In this document: in pieces, positions 34,201-46,588 of the stretch
Numbering within the stretch: position 1 is the first letter of the stretch
How the letters are laid out: every line of letters begins with the position of its first letter
NCBI GenBank assembly: GCA_036971715.1
Contig: JAVHJL010000004.1
Span: forward strand, 248,001 to 312,000
Source of the DNA: Arthrobotrys musiformis
Lineage: Eukaryota > Ascomycota > Orbiliomycetes > Orbiliales > Orbiliaceae
Direction of reading: 5' to 3'
Length of the DNA stretch: 64,000 bases
Translations under genes and position numbers: made by a program
Notes under the pieces: model-generated
What the model was told of the DNA's origin: nothing
Databases searched by the model: none
What the model saw: the letters and a program-made list of their open reading frames with translations, nothing else

Positions 34201-37200
34201 GCTAAATGTCTCCCGTTCCCTAACTCCGGAGCTGCGTATGGCCAAATACGACTCGATGAGCTTGGGCACGTAGTCCGCAATCTCTTCGCTCAAATCATCG
34301 ATCTGAGTGCTCAAAACTGAGCAGCAGAGCCGCACTTGATCCCTATACTGCCCGCTTACGTCGTCCGTACTTCCCCAGCAAGGATCTAACCATCTAACCG
34401 TATTCACTGCAATCGCCCTGCGCGCCTCAGGATGCGAAAATTGTGCCAGCCTGCTGAAGTTAATAATCAAAACAAGCTTGTAAAGAACCAGCTTGCCCTT
34501 GACACCGCCGCAGCTATCCACAAAGTCGATCGCGATATGCAGGATCTCGGAGGGCGAAAGCATCTCCGTCAGCTCTGGCAACCAAGTGTGGAAATGTTGG
34601 ACAGCAAGCGTCTGGCTTCCAATCAAGATTGGCGCTGGGTTCTCCATCAACGCTTCCAGCATCTTGAATATACCCTTGATGTCTTTTCCGAACAACCCGG
34701 AGTTAGTGATGCCGATCGCTGCCTCCTTCGCCTGCTGTTGTGTCCTGGCGATACTAATAAACCGGAACACATGTCGGGCGACCTTGAAGGTGGCTCGTAG
34801 GCGCTTGCTAGTCTCGGCATCTGTTGGGTTCGACAGGAGTCTCGAAAATCCTCGAATTAAACACAATGTCGCGAAGGGGTACCCGAAGTGATTAAAGGCG
34901 TAGTCATCAACAATTGGTTCTAAATTGAACCGTCTGTCGTAAACGATATTCAGCACGGTTACCAAAGCGGCGAATACAAGGTCCTCAAACTCATCCCTTC
35001 CAGCCCTTTCGACCAACAATCCGAATAACGCATCGAAGACCCGTTTCAGCAATTTAACAATCTCAATCTCAGGAATATACACAAACTTCCGCAGTACTGC
35101 GATAAGCTCATCTTCAGATTTATTATTTTTCCAGTGTAGAAGGCTGAGGAGTGTTTCGTCTTGAGAGAACCGTGTGCTGCAGAGATAGGAATTTATCCTA
35201 ATCATCGAGAAGCTCGAAGCGTTTGTGCCGTTATCCCATCGGTAGCTGAGGTAGCCGCCGTATTCACTTCCAGGCTGTGATAGCGGTTGCGAGGTGAGTT
35301 CGTCGTATTTATAGAATACGGGGCTATGTTCGCCATCTGTCATAAACGTCAAACTATTCCAAAGCGGCATCCAAGCAAGAGCGAAAGGGAGGCCGCCGGA
35401 TTCGGACGGCGAGGCCGATAATCGTATGAAGAGATGTGATTCCTTAACCAAGCTATCTGGGATGACCAATTTAACTGTTTCATTCCATGCCTCATGGGCA
35501 TGCGCCAAACAAGAGACCCAAGTCGTAACGCACGCCTGATTCGACGCCGGCGAGATACAGTCGCTGACAACAGCTCCATCTTGCGTCCGCACCTCGAGCG
35601 CAACTTGTAATGTCTTGATATTAGGGAAAGGGAAGGAGCCTGTTTTCGGGTGAACGAGGACTCCGTGGCGGGGTATTATCGGGAATTTGACGGTAATGTA
35701 GATATCGGAGCGAGGCTTTATAGGGGCGCCAGAGAAGCCGATTTTCTGGGAGACTGTGATGTCTTGTAAGAGCGTTGGTAGAGACTTGATGAGGATATCC
35801 GGATCCGGTGAAACGAAGGAACGTAGGTTGACCACAATACGGTCTGCCTTAGGGGATGATTCGCTACACAACCAGCAAATTAGTTAGCTCAGCTTCGACG
35901 TGCAGATAATCAATGGCATATATTTGGTTTACTCACAATCGGTCGGTTCTACTCTCGATGATATCCCTAACCAATCCGTCCCAGTCCAAGATCTTCTGAT
36001 TGCTAGCCTGAAAGCCTTTGATCGTGCCAAATTGATGGTGGTCGTGTAGCTCCTTAGCTGTGGGGACAAATATCCTCATAACGTGCTCCGTCGCTACATC
36101 CGGGGCCAGCAGGAACCGTGTGACGTCCAAAACACCAACACCCAAGCTCACGTTCATGACAAATTTCTTGCCGCCGTGTTCCAATATCAATGGCGTGCTT
36201 TTATTTTCTTGCATGGTATGAAGCTGAGGCGACCCATTGGACGAGGTTTTCCCGCCTGGCGATCCAGTTCCGGGTTTTTGATTCGCGAACATGGTGCTGA
36301 AGCGGGTGGGTTTATCGTTCGGACCGGTGGGCGTTTTTCCAACGGTATTGTACCCGTTCTTGATAGTCCCGTAGTTCCCATCGCGGGATACCGCTGGCGA
36401 TGTAACGTAATGTGTCGAAGAGGAGTACACTCGGGCGACAAGGTATACTTCATCTGCGATATCCTTGGCAGATATATCGGTAAATAGCGTCTGCATCTTG
36501 TGAAGCTGACTCGGGTCGACAGGCACGCCCTGTTGGGTAAGCTCAACAACATAATTTTCGCTAATCCTTTGCTGTCGGGTAGCAAGGTAAAACATTATTA
36601 CGGTAGGATCTGAGGAAACACCAGCAAATGCCTTCATATCGAAGTACAAGTGGTGAATAGTGACGCCTTCGGCTTTCTCCACCGGAGGCGCATCCAAGAG
36701 GGCCATCTGAGCTTGCAGAGATGTGACGGAGATGGCAGAATCCAACCCCGTGAGGATACCACCGGTCCCTGGGTCTCGAACGATGATTTCACGGTTCAAC
36801 ATCTTGTTGCCCTTGACCATATCCCACACGGTCTTCTCACGTGTAACCGCCAGCTCCGTCGCCGTCAACACTCGATGTGTGAGCTGCCGTCGTACTATAT
36901 CGAGCTGCCCGATGAGTGTAGAGAGGTTGCTGACAGTCGTATAATCCCGCGATAAGAGCAGTTCGTGAAAGCTCGAGGAATGCCATTCCCTCAAACAAGA
37001 CGCAATTTCGTCAACCAGAGGTTCACCAGCCATTGTAGCGGTTTCGTCTCCAATCTTGAGCATTGGCACCGGCGCGGGAAGCTTGCTCCGTCGCCTTGGA
37101 GGCCTCGATTTCACGACAGCCTTGCCTCTGCGACCACCATGGCGAGGCTTCAATCCGTTGACCTTGCCAGCAGATCGGTGATGTGCCGGAGGGTGGAGTC

Positions 37201-37786
37201 CAGCACCTCGAACGGAGTAGGAAGCTTCGGTTTCTGTATCGCCATCGACATCGTCGTTGAAATGTCGCATATCAGACTCGGTCTGACCGTCTATATGTGA
37301 AGAAGAAAACTCGCTGACGGATTTCGCATCATCGCCAGGTCCTATCTGCGCGTTTACGGTAATGTGGTTTTTTCCACCTTCCAGATGTATAGCAATTTCC
37401 TCGGCGGAATCTTCCTCCTCGGCGGTATCGGTGTGGTCGTATTCTTCGTCCTCGTCTTCGTCCTCCTCTTCATCGTACTCCTCGTCGCTATCGTCGATAG
37501 CTTGGGGTATGGCCTCCCCAACGAATTCTAGGATCTTGACGCACGAACTAGGGAAAACACCCGAGAACACTCTTGCTTCGAGGGTCTGACCTTTCCTACT
37601 GGTCAAGCCGGAGAGCAGACTGGGAGCTGCGACCAGATAACCACGAAACCACTCGCCATTGTTGCAAGATTCGAAAATATAGACTTCGTCGCCGACTTGG
37701 AGGTAGAGATCATGAGACTTGTCAATGGCTTCGTAAGGATGCGTGACCTGGGCGAAAGCTATCTTGGGCAATGGAGTCCAAGGCAT
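31243..37786 (-). CDS. DOCK-family Rho/Rac guanine nucleotide exchange factor
   Basis: I assemble join(31243..31922, 31987..33421, 33484..35863, 35937..37786) on the minus strand, 2114 residues (phases 2, 0, 1; donors GTGAGT, GTGAGC, GTATGT). An SH3 domain lies at about 5-85 (VTHPYEAIDKSHDLYLQVGD to GVFPSSCVKI). A very acidic stretch follows at about 92-130. The membrane-binding DHR-1/C2 domain is at about 640-830 (RSDIYITVKFPI, IKTLQVALEVRTQDG). The catalytic DHR-2 domain is at about 1500-1880 (VVYHGMGFPVGLRERSLVVQ; EKIVYVCEDQFPTILKRSEV). A basic Ser-rich tail follows. Its order matches DOCK180-type proteins and yeast Dck1, which work with an ELMO partner on Rac/Rho5-type GTPases in polarity and stress signalling. 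I chose the ATG at 37786 just before the SH3 domain; the frame is open further upstream but of UTR-like composition. No ELMO gene lies in this window. Confidence 0.92.
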
Positions 37787-40307
37787 GGCGACTGATCGGG
37801 AGGCCGTCGTCGGTGTCGATGTCGGTGTCGTCGTCGTCGGTGTCGTCGGTTGTGCGTACGTGCAGTGCGTACGAGCGGTGCGGGTTGTGGTGTGGAATGG
37901 AGAGGTGTTTGAGAGGCGAAACACCGTTGATGAAAGGTCGTTTGGACGTGAATTGAGCACAGACGAACAGACAGACGGAACAGACAGCCAGACGCTAGCA
38001 GCAGTCGATAGCACAGGAAAAGGGTATTAAAACGGGGAAAACGAGGAGAATATGCAGGAAAAAGGAAATTTACGGGCAAAAAAAAAGGAAAAAAGGGAAA
38101 AAAAGAAAAGGGCCCAATGCAATGGAATATTCTACACAGAATCCAAGCAGCAGTGCCAGCGACGCACCGGCATGGCCCTTCGAGCACTAGTCGGTATGAT
38201 GGCGGTGGTGGTGGTGGATGTGGTGGTGGAGTAGGGAGTAACAATGATCGAAGGAGATGGGAGCCGGCCAGCCAAGGTGGGTCGTCGTAAATTAAATTAA
38301 ACTAACCAACGTTCGAGAAGCCCTTGACAAACAACCATGCACGGCAAGATCGCGCACGAGAACCAGAAAGATTAAGCGGGTTATATCGATGGACGGTCGT
38401 CTGCAGGTATGTAAGAACTTAGAAGCTTCGAGGGGATGGAGAGGTCTCGAGTGGGAGCTGAGGGGGTAAGGAGGGAGGCTGATTACTAGTTGGCAGGTAC
38501 TTAGGTCGAGAGACCGACGCAATGTTGGATCCAACTTGGAGTCGAGTTGAATCGGGTCGATAATGTCCCCGTACCGTAATCGTACTAGTGCCTATGCATG
38601 TATGTACGCAATATCAATGCTCGTGCGTGAAGCCGAATTCGAGGTTTCGGAGAGATAATGGCGGATGCGGTACCGCAGTATGTACAGGATGTCAATTGAC
38701 CGATACGGCCGGCTTCAAAGGATCGATCGGTCGAGGGTGAGGAGCTGTCAATGTTGGGCCATAATATTATCCCTATCGATCCTGTCTGCAAGCACACCAA
38801 TTGTTAATATTACAATTAGCTGCTGAGCTGATCGCGATGGCAATGGCAATGGCAATGGTGCTCCGAGTCAATGCAAGTGCATGCATGCAATGCGAGTATA
38901 AAAGTACAAGTCGAAGCAGATGTGCCCTCCGCCCAGCTAATCATCGACCACGACTGATACCGCCAATAGCTCTAGCATACGTCTTGTCGGTGGCCCTGAG
39001 ACGTCAGGCGTCAGGAGTCGGCAGGACCAATTAGGTGGTACCGACCCGAGCACTGGACGAAAGTTAAACTGTACTAGCTATAGTACGTATATCAAGGACT
39101 GTAAGTAAATACCACTTACTTATATAGATCCACCGAAGTATATGTGTCGTAAGTGGCGAGCAGCGTCGTGTGTGCGAAGTATGAAAATCCTCGATACACA
39201 CAGATGTAAAGAGATGGACAGATGTATAAGTGAATGATATTGCGCAGTGTAAGTAACCCCAAAGCATCAACGGGCATGCAGGGGTTCGTCGCGCGCAGCG
39301 GGAAAGCACCCTGACCGTTCCCGACAGGCGAAAAGAAAAAAAAGGGAGCGCGGGGAGTTATTAATCCTCCAACGGCGCCGTTACGCCCCTCACAAACTTC
39401 AAGATGCAAATAATAATATATATACCGCACAACAAACATACGACCTTCGATGTCGGCGTATAGATATAAAGTATCCAACATCAGCGCTCCCTAAGACTAG
39501 GTTTAGTCGGGGCGAATTCAAATATTGTATTCAATCAATCAATAATTCTGGGTGCCCAGGCAATCGACAGAAACAACCACAAAGACTCTCTCAAAAAGTT
39601 CACTCAGAACATCAATTGCAAGTCAGCGTGACAAAACGGCAAGTTAGACGTTATACTTAAGGTTACTTAGCGAGATAAGTCCTCTCTCACTCAAATTAAC
39701 ATCTCCAGCTCAAACAAGAAAAAAAAAAAAAAACCTCACACCAGAATCGAAGGACCATGGTCTCACTCTCAATCAACAGATCAATCATCACGTTTCAGAA
39801 AATCAAGCATTGGTATTATGTAACATCCACCGATCAATGAGAACCCAAACATATGAAACCCAAGTTACGAAGCGACGTCTACGAAAGGCACCACTGCATC
39901 CGAAGAATGCAATCGCATATACTCGGTTCAACCCTTTCTGGCTGATATCAACAATTTATCCCACCTCCAAAGTCTGGGCATACATGTCAGTATATCTATA
40001 TATCCTATCGATATCTCACTAGCGAAGCTCGCTCGACTAGTGTTCCTGGCCCGGCCCCCTTAGTCGAACGAGCATGCACACGCAATTGCCATAAATCGGC
40101 CTGTGACATGCTATTTGGCTGTATGTCATTGATCTACGCGAAATTCCTTTCCCTTTCCCCTGGAAAATCGACTCCCCAGCCTGCAAGCAGCAAACCCTTT
40201 TCCCTTATCTTTTTAAGATTAGGGGTCTTTGCCCATCTTTAGCGAAGGGAACGAGGGGCAGCCAAAAAAAAATCGCAAAAGGAACTGCAAAGAAAAAGGA
40301 ACGTCAG

Positions 40308-40347
<40 letters not shown>

Positions 40348-41508
40348 GAATCCTCCTCCAACATTCCTATTCCCTTTTTCCTCCCCTCTTTTTTTGTTTT
40401 ATTCATGCAGCTTCCTTGAACAAAGTCCATAGCATGAGAAACTCTGAGTAGCCCATGGCGTCTGCGTGTGAACTAGTTTATGTACTATGTAAAACAACAA
40501 ACATTGGATATATTTGGCTGCTTCCCCTAAACATTTATCCGGGAAAGAAATTTTTTTGACGACGCCTCTGAACCACAGAAGATCTTATGCAGATGGGCTT
40601 CAAGTCTTCATGCGGGTTTTTTCGTTCCACATGCAAGCACCACGATTTGTCTGCGGTGCGCCAAGACTCTTGGGCCTTTCTCTCCAGCAGTTAAATCATA
40701 AAGCCGATATAGACATATGGGACCCGAACATCGGCATGGGATAGCCATAATTGTCGCAACCACGATGCCTAGCTATTAGAGAAAGCGAGCACTCGAAGGC
40801 ACAGCATGCGCGCGAAGCTCGCTCTCGAGCTCTCTGTTGCTGCCCTGGCCATTTCCCAACGTGGTCCGTCGATGTTACACTGCCAATCCCTGCTCGTTTT
40901 TGAACCTACAACGCAGGTTTTCGCAAAATACCACGAATGCACAATCCTCGCTGCGAGATCTGGACTGCAATGCTCGAGACTACTGCTTTGATCCTAGACG
41001 TTTAACATTTTCATCTCAATCTAATGCCCTTGATTTTGATACAAAAACTAGAAAGAAATGGGTTTGTTGAGAGAAAATGGATTTTATTTTGCCATTTATC
41101 TTGAAAATTCTAGATACAAAAAATTCCAGAATCCCAGAGTCCGGTCCCAAGCTAAGGGGTTAAAAACGTTAACAGGCGATTTCGTAAGGTCATAAACATC
41201 ATCATCATACATAACTCATCATATCATATATGAACCTGGAGGAAATTTTGAGAAGGGAAAAAAGGGGGTGGGGGGCTAGCGTTCCCGTAAAAGCCGTTAA
41301 GGAGAGTAAAGAAGTCGCTTTGGCGTTCTCGTCATCTTGACCAAGATCAAGGACTCGATCGAACGCTACCGCGCCGAAATAGACAGAAAGGAAGTGTATA
41401 TATGAAAGAATGACAAGAAAGTAAGATGTTCCTCCAAGTATACATATATTTTCGTGCATCCTGCCGTTATTATATTGCGGGATACCACGATGATGGGGTT
41501 TTAGATAT
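37787..41508. other. Large intergenic region, DOCK promoter side
   Basis: About 3.7 kb. It starts with the DOCK leader, rich in GTC/GTG triplet repeats (37800-37860) and A-rich runs. Further on are a (ATGGCA)n-like run at 38837-38860, an SSR-like GGT repeat near 38200-38230, and a 31-nt poly(A) at 40312-40342. ORFs at 39116-39481, 40514-40744 and 40806-41070 have no domain and I do not call them. The last 300 bases are the 3' flank of the repeat-protein gene. Confidence 0.5.
40312..40342 (+). repeat. Poly(A) tract, 31 nt
   Basis: This uninterrupted run of about 31 A is the longest homopolymer in the window. It follows A/G-rich sequence. I see no target-site duplication or retroelement protein next to it. 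Confidence 0.75.
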
Positions 41509-42945
41509 TTAGCCTCGGAATCGAACGGCTCGTCGTGCGCGTCTAAAGTATCCAACCTCCTCATCGTAGTCGCCCTCGCCCTCATTTTCTTCAGCGGGCT
41601 TGCCGCCTGGGTTACCATCATCCTTATCCTTGTCAGTCTCCTTTGGTGGGGTCTTGTCGTCACCGTCCTTGTCCTTGTCAGTGCCCTTTGGCGGGTTTTC
41701 TTTGTCATCGCCATCTTTGTCACCGGGCTTGTCGTCACCGTCCTTGTCGGTGTCCTTTCCACTTGGGGTCTTGTCATCGCCATCTTTGTCACCGGGCTTG
41801 TCGTCACCGTCCTTGTCCTTGTCAGTACCCTTTGGTGGGTTCTCTTTGTCACCGTCCTTGTCACCGGGCTTGTCGTCACCGTCCTTGTCTTTGTCACCGG
41901 GCTTGTCGTCACCGTCCTTATCCTTGTCAGTACCCTTTGGTGGGTTCTCTTTGTCACCGTCCTTGTCACCGGGCTTGTCGTCACCGTCCTTGTCTTTGTC
42001 ACCGGGCTTGTCGTCACCGTCCTTATCCTTGTCAGTACCCTTTGGTGGGTTCTCTTTGTCACCGTCCTTGTCACCGGGCTTGTCGTCACCGTCCTTGTCC
42101 TTGTCACCGGGCTTGTCGTCACCGTCCTTGTCCTTGTCAGTACCCTTTGGTGGGTTCTCTTTGTCACCGTCCTTGTCACCGGGCTTGTCGTCACCGTCCT
42201 TGTCTTTGTCACCGGGCTTGTCGTCACCGTCCTTATCCTTGTCAGTACCCTTTGGTGGGTTCTCTTTGTCACCGTCCTTGTCACCGGGCTTGTCGTCACC
42301 GTCCTTGTCTTTGTCACCGGGCTTGTCGTCACCGTCCTTGTCTTTGTCACCGGGCTTGTCGTCACCGTCCTTGTCCTTGTCAGTACCCTTTGGTGGGTTC
42401 TCTTTGTCACCGTCCTTGTCACCGGGCTTGTCGTCACCGTCCTTATCCTTGTCAGTACCCTTTGGTGGGGTATCCTTATCACCGCCGGTACCTTCGTCAC
42501 CTGGCTTTGGTGGGTTACCAGAAGGTACGGCTGGGCAATCCTGGGTGACGGTAACAATCTTAGCGCCCTTTGCGGCGGTAACAATGACTGTCTTATACTT
42601 GGTAACGGGGCGGGCAGTGACGATTTCCTTAACCGTAACAATCTTCTGTCCTACAAATTCCCCAAAAGAAACCACGTTAATATTCCAGTCGACTCGTAGA
42701 AACTTTAAAGGTTCCAAACAAGGTAACAAGGTAATACAATACTACTTACTCTTCAACAAGTTGATCTGAGCGCTGCACGTGGCGTACTTCTTGTTCCAGT
42801 CGGTCTTGGTCCAGGCAAGTTCCTTGGTGCACGTATCCAACTTGGTCTTCCAGTGTTTTGTGCAGGCGCTGCTGCAGCTGGGGACGGTAGCAGAGACAGC
42901 AGAGCCACCGATAACGGCAGCCCACATAAGAGTAGAGACCTTCAT
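41509..42945 (-). CDS. Secreted Lys/Asp-rich repeat protein
   Basis: I assemble join(41509..42650, 42750..42945) on the minus strand, 445 residues; the intron (42651-42749) has a GTAAGT donor and a TTGTAG acceptor in phase 1. A signal peptide (residues 1-19, MKVSTLMWAAVIGGSAVSA) is followed by a small domain with four spaced cysteines (about 23-58) and a Val/Thr/Lys-rich stretch (QKIVTVKEIVTARPVTKYKT). Residues about 110-400 are a highly charged tandem array. A 35-residue unit (GTDKDKDGDDKPGDKDKDGD plus DKPGDKDGDKENPPK) is repeated almost exactly, with 11-residue DKDKDGDDKPG sub-units gained or lost. The tail is acidic, then basic (FRRARRAVRFRG), without a GPI signal. An extracellular, disordered, wall-associated or matrix protein is the best guess. 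No family is recognised for the N-terminal domain. Confidence 0.82.
41650..42475 (-). repeat. Coding minisatellite with 105-nt period
   Basis: The marker TACCCTTTGGTGGG recurs at 41826, 41931, 42036, 42141 and 42246, exactly 105 bases apart, then at 42384 (138 = 105+33) and 42456 (72 = 105-33). Copies are nearly identical apart from silent differences such as CCTTATCC/CCTTGTCC. The array has no stops in several frames of both strands, which creates long false ORFs. The 33-nt step corresponds to one DKDKDGDDKPG module. Confidence 0.9.
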
Positions 42946-45900
42946 TTTGAGTTTCTTAAAAGGCCTTTCAGGTCAAGAGAGAAAAAAGGAACGTATCAAC
43001 TTCTTTCTTTCGCCTTGGAAAAGCAAAAAAAAACTATATAAAGAGAGTGTGTAGTGAAAATTCAAAATGAATGTGGAGTGATCGTAAGATCAGTGGGTGC
43101 AGACAGCAAAAAGAATGACTGATGCTGATGATAGTAAGAAGGGAAGAAAAAGAGAAGGGGAAAAAGAGAGTGGCATGAGGGGGGGCTATTTATCTCCCTC
43201 TTCCCGCCATTATGTTCCCATACTAGTACATTGCCCTATGAGAATTATCAATCAGCCTCCTAGCTTCAAACGTCACTGGCTATAGAATTATCTAGTATCC
43301 AGCCAATGTCGAAACAATTGGCTAGCTCAAGCCACGACTTTTATCCTCGATATTTACCAGTTCCAGCCGGGGAAACCCAAAGGAAACAGTTGAACAAGCA
43401 CCATCAGCGCATTTCTCAATTCAAAAGTCCGTCCCCGTCCCTAAGGAAAAGGAAGAAAGATACTTCTTGGGGAAATCTCATCCAGGATCGAGCTACTAAA
43501 CGCGAATAACTGAAATCCGAACAACTGCCAATATTCCTTGGGTATGGTACTAAGCAAGCTTGGGTCAATACATATAAGCCTTTCATACCTTCCCGCTCAG
43601 ACAGGGGAGCTTGTAATTGCCAGGCCGACGTGTATACAAGAAAGAATCCTTAGGTGTCACAGTAACGTAATGGAAATTTCCGTTTGCAATGCCATACATA
43701 ATCCTCATTCGCTTCAAACCCACTACTCCACGATAATGATCATCAGATCTGGGGAGTGTTATATTTGCTCAGATGACAAAAGAGTTGTCGTGGTCTCGGA
43801 TATGTCGTCTATCAGAAGCCGCAAGCGAGATATGAGCGAGCCAAGAGCCGCCACCAGTGCACCTGAAAGGAAGGTTCGATCCCCCATAAACAACCTTTCC
43901 AATTGGTAATACAAGCTTAACCGTCCGGCAAGACCCTTAATACCGATAGTATGAACAGTCCCACTTATGCGCCCAGAGATTTTTTGCCCAATCGAATCTC
44001 TCTGATCCAGAAAATCTTTGTTCTTTTTTGGGCTCGTTGTTTCGTTTCTTTTTTTTGGTAAGGAAGCCAAAACGGAACAAGATTGGTGCCAATGAAGCCA
44101 TCTTTTGTGTTAGGTTCGGCGTCCCGCCAAACCAGGATTTCCCAAGCGAAAACGCCCTCAAAACGATTCTGCCCTCGCAAAGCATATATCACGCTCACCG
44201 ACATTGCATAAAACGATCACCCATTCCGCCCAACGCCCACAAAATACGAGATACCCTATAGTACCATGTACATTCCCAATTGAGGCCTCGACCAATTCTC
44301 ACGATGCCAGTCGCTTGAAACAGAACAAAAACGACATCCGGATAGAAACCCCTTCACTTAGTAGACCCTTCTACTATCCGATACAGGTTAGTATATCACG
44401 CCCAATATGACCAACTTAAAGTTGACAGCTGACCTTCGCCTCCCGCACCCATACCTTCGATGCAAGAGCCTTCTCAGATTTTGAAAAACCAAGTTTATCT
44501 CCATGGGGGAATGGGTTGGTTCCGTGGTTATGGGCGGTCTTGGATTTTGTAGTTCGACCCGGGAGTCTGAATTCCGTTGAACCATAAAAATTGAAGGCGA
44601 GTCCACACACATCGTGTGGTTTGATTAAGAAGGGCTAGTCATATGCCGAAATATGTGATTTATGAGTTCTACTGTGCGTAGATATGCCCCAAAGTTAACA
44701 AAACAGCATCATAGGCGGTGATCTATTCTAGATACCAATTTTAGGATTAGCAGATTTCGCAACCCCCAGTACCCTATAGTCTAGCTTACCATTATAAATA
44801 ATCCTTTTAAACCGGGTCATGTTTATTGTTTCGAAAGTCAAAATCTGGTGCTTTAAGCACATGAGGATGTACTTTCCAACGTTATACGAATTTTGTGGCA
44901 TCTCCAAAGAACATCTGCGTTTCTTCCCCCATTTTTTTTCCTTTTTCCCTTTAGAACGGGAGGATGATACGCTGCTGTCCTACCAGAGTGGGACAATACC
45001 TTAAACCACAGCTTCTATTGGGATTTTGAAAAGACCATAGTGAAGAACAGTTCCCCATGGCGTGTGGTTTACTCAGCCGATTGATAAATTTTTGGTCTTT
45101 ATATATCGATATTCAAACTATCTATCAACGTGATCAACACACACTAATTTGATAGTTACAAATTTCGAATTCCGCTAGCCCAATATTTCTATAACTCGAT
45201 TTGAGATTGTATTTTAGATGTGACCCTTATTAAACTATGAACTGTAAATATGCCAATGGGTACAGTCTGTCAATAGTTTATACAACTTTTGACCTAAATA
45301 TATATAACAATCGCCCGGGCGGGCTGGGAACGATACAAATATAACAATACAATGCAAAGTCAACTATATATCCATCACATTCGAAAATACCACATCCTCG
45401 TTGCGTTGACGCAACTTGATCCGACTCACGTCGTCTCCAAATTCACCGCGTGCATATAATATTAATATTAACGCACGGTCATATGAAAAATGATATCGTT
45501 CTCTATCGATATAGATCTCTGCTTGATCCCCGTATTTGCATTCGTCAAGTTAGCAAATAACGCTCGCAGTGTTTTCCTTTCGTATATGTGTGCGTTTTTG
45601 TCGCCGCCACCTTCGCTTGCAATGGGAACGTCTTTCCACCTCGCTAAACCACTACCCGCAACGTGAAGAATCTAATTCCTAAGCTTAGCTCAACCCGGGG
45701 CGCATTTTATTCAGATCCTAAGGGAACCATTAAGATACCAATTATGACGGATTGGTAACACTGATCTAGCTGAATTCGCCTTTTTCTTAAAAGCGAACTT
45801 TGCTCTCATAACCTCCACATGCTCTCGCTAGTTCCTCTAACGTCTAAGCGAGATACCGCTACGGCACAACCTCCCCCATTCGATAGGCCCCGGGTTAGTC

Positions 45901-46588
45901 CCACCTTTCGTCTCTTTTAACCTTAAATTTCTTCGTTTACGCTCCGATGCCGATTCTTTTAGTCTCGAGCTTCTTTTTGCTGAGAAGGATGTACCAAGCT
46001 AAGCTCCGTACTATTTCCCCTACCCGAGACCGTCTGGATTAGTATTGTAGAAGCGTCTGGACTGAATTTACATGCCCGCCCGCACATTACAATTCTTGCA
46101 CGATTCAACAGACATGAGAAGGCTCATTGATGTGATCTTGCGGTCGCACTTAGATCCGATCTAGAAAACAAACAAGGCTACCAATATCAGAAGATAGAGT
46201 CCAGGGTTTTCAACGTTTCATTTGTATTTCGGTCTCTGTGATATAACAGAGACGGGTTTTGGTATGTATCCGAGTTGAGCTACATACATACGTGCAAAAA
46301 TGCGTATGGATACTGCTGAGTAATGCGATACGCACGATAGTAGTACAAAAATAAAATAATAAAGGCGCGATGTCCCCTTGTAGACAAGTAGAGAAGGGGA
46401 ACAAGAAAAAGTCTGAATATCGTTCTCCTTCTCAACATATTCCGTGAATGAATCAATGAAAGACAAAAAAAAGAACAATGGGATCCCCATATCGATCAAA
46501 AGGAAGTCTGGCGTGATCTGGTGCCTTCTTAAAACGCGGCATAGGAAAAGAATTTCAAAAATAAACATAGAAGCATGACCAAACCATC
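42946..46588. other. Large gene-poor interval
   Basis: About 3.6 kb between two minus-strand genes. The promoter of the repeat protein lies at its left (TATATAG on the minus strand near 43033-43042). Short ORFs (43538-43909, 43759-44070, 44388-44612, 46218-46592) show no domains or splice-linked continuation. AT-rich from about 44620 to 45350. No gene supported. Confidence 0.5.

Noticed and set aside
40806..40991. Short ORF starting with a signal-peptide-like stretch (MRAKLALELSVAALAISQ)
   Set aside because: A hydrophobic start alone in a 61-codon frame without a family or exon partner is weak, and an overlapping frame is equally open.
41205..42641. Minus-strand ORF of 478 codons rich in Thr/Arg/Val
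   Set aside because: It is an alternative frame of the same repeat. The Lys/Asp frame connects through a phase-1 GTAAGT/TAG intron to the signal-peptide exon; this one does not.
41600..42769. Long plus-strand ORFs of 389 and 301 codons (Ser/Leu/Pro-rich or His/Cys/Arg-rich)
   Set aside because: They are antisense shadows of the 105-nt coding minisatellite, which has no stops in several frames. Only the minus frame has a signal-peptide exon and consensus splice sites.
43865..43885. GGTTCGATCCCC, resembling a tRNA B box
   Set aside because: The flanking bases do not form a T-arm stem and no matching A box or acceptor stem is present, so it is not a tRNA gene.
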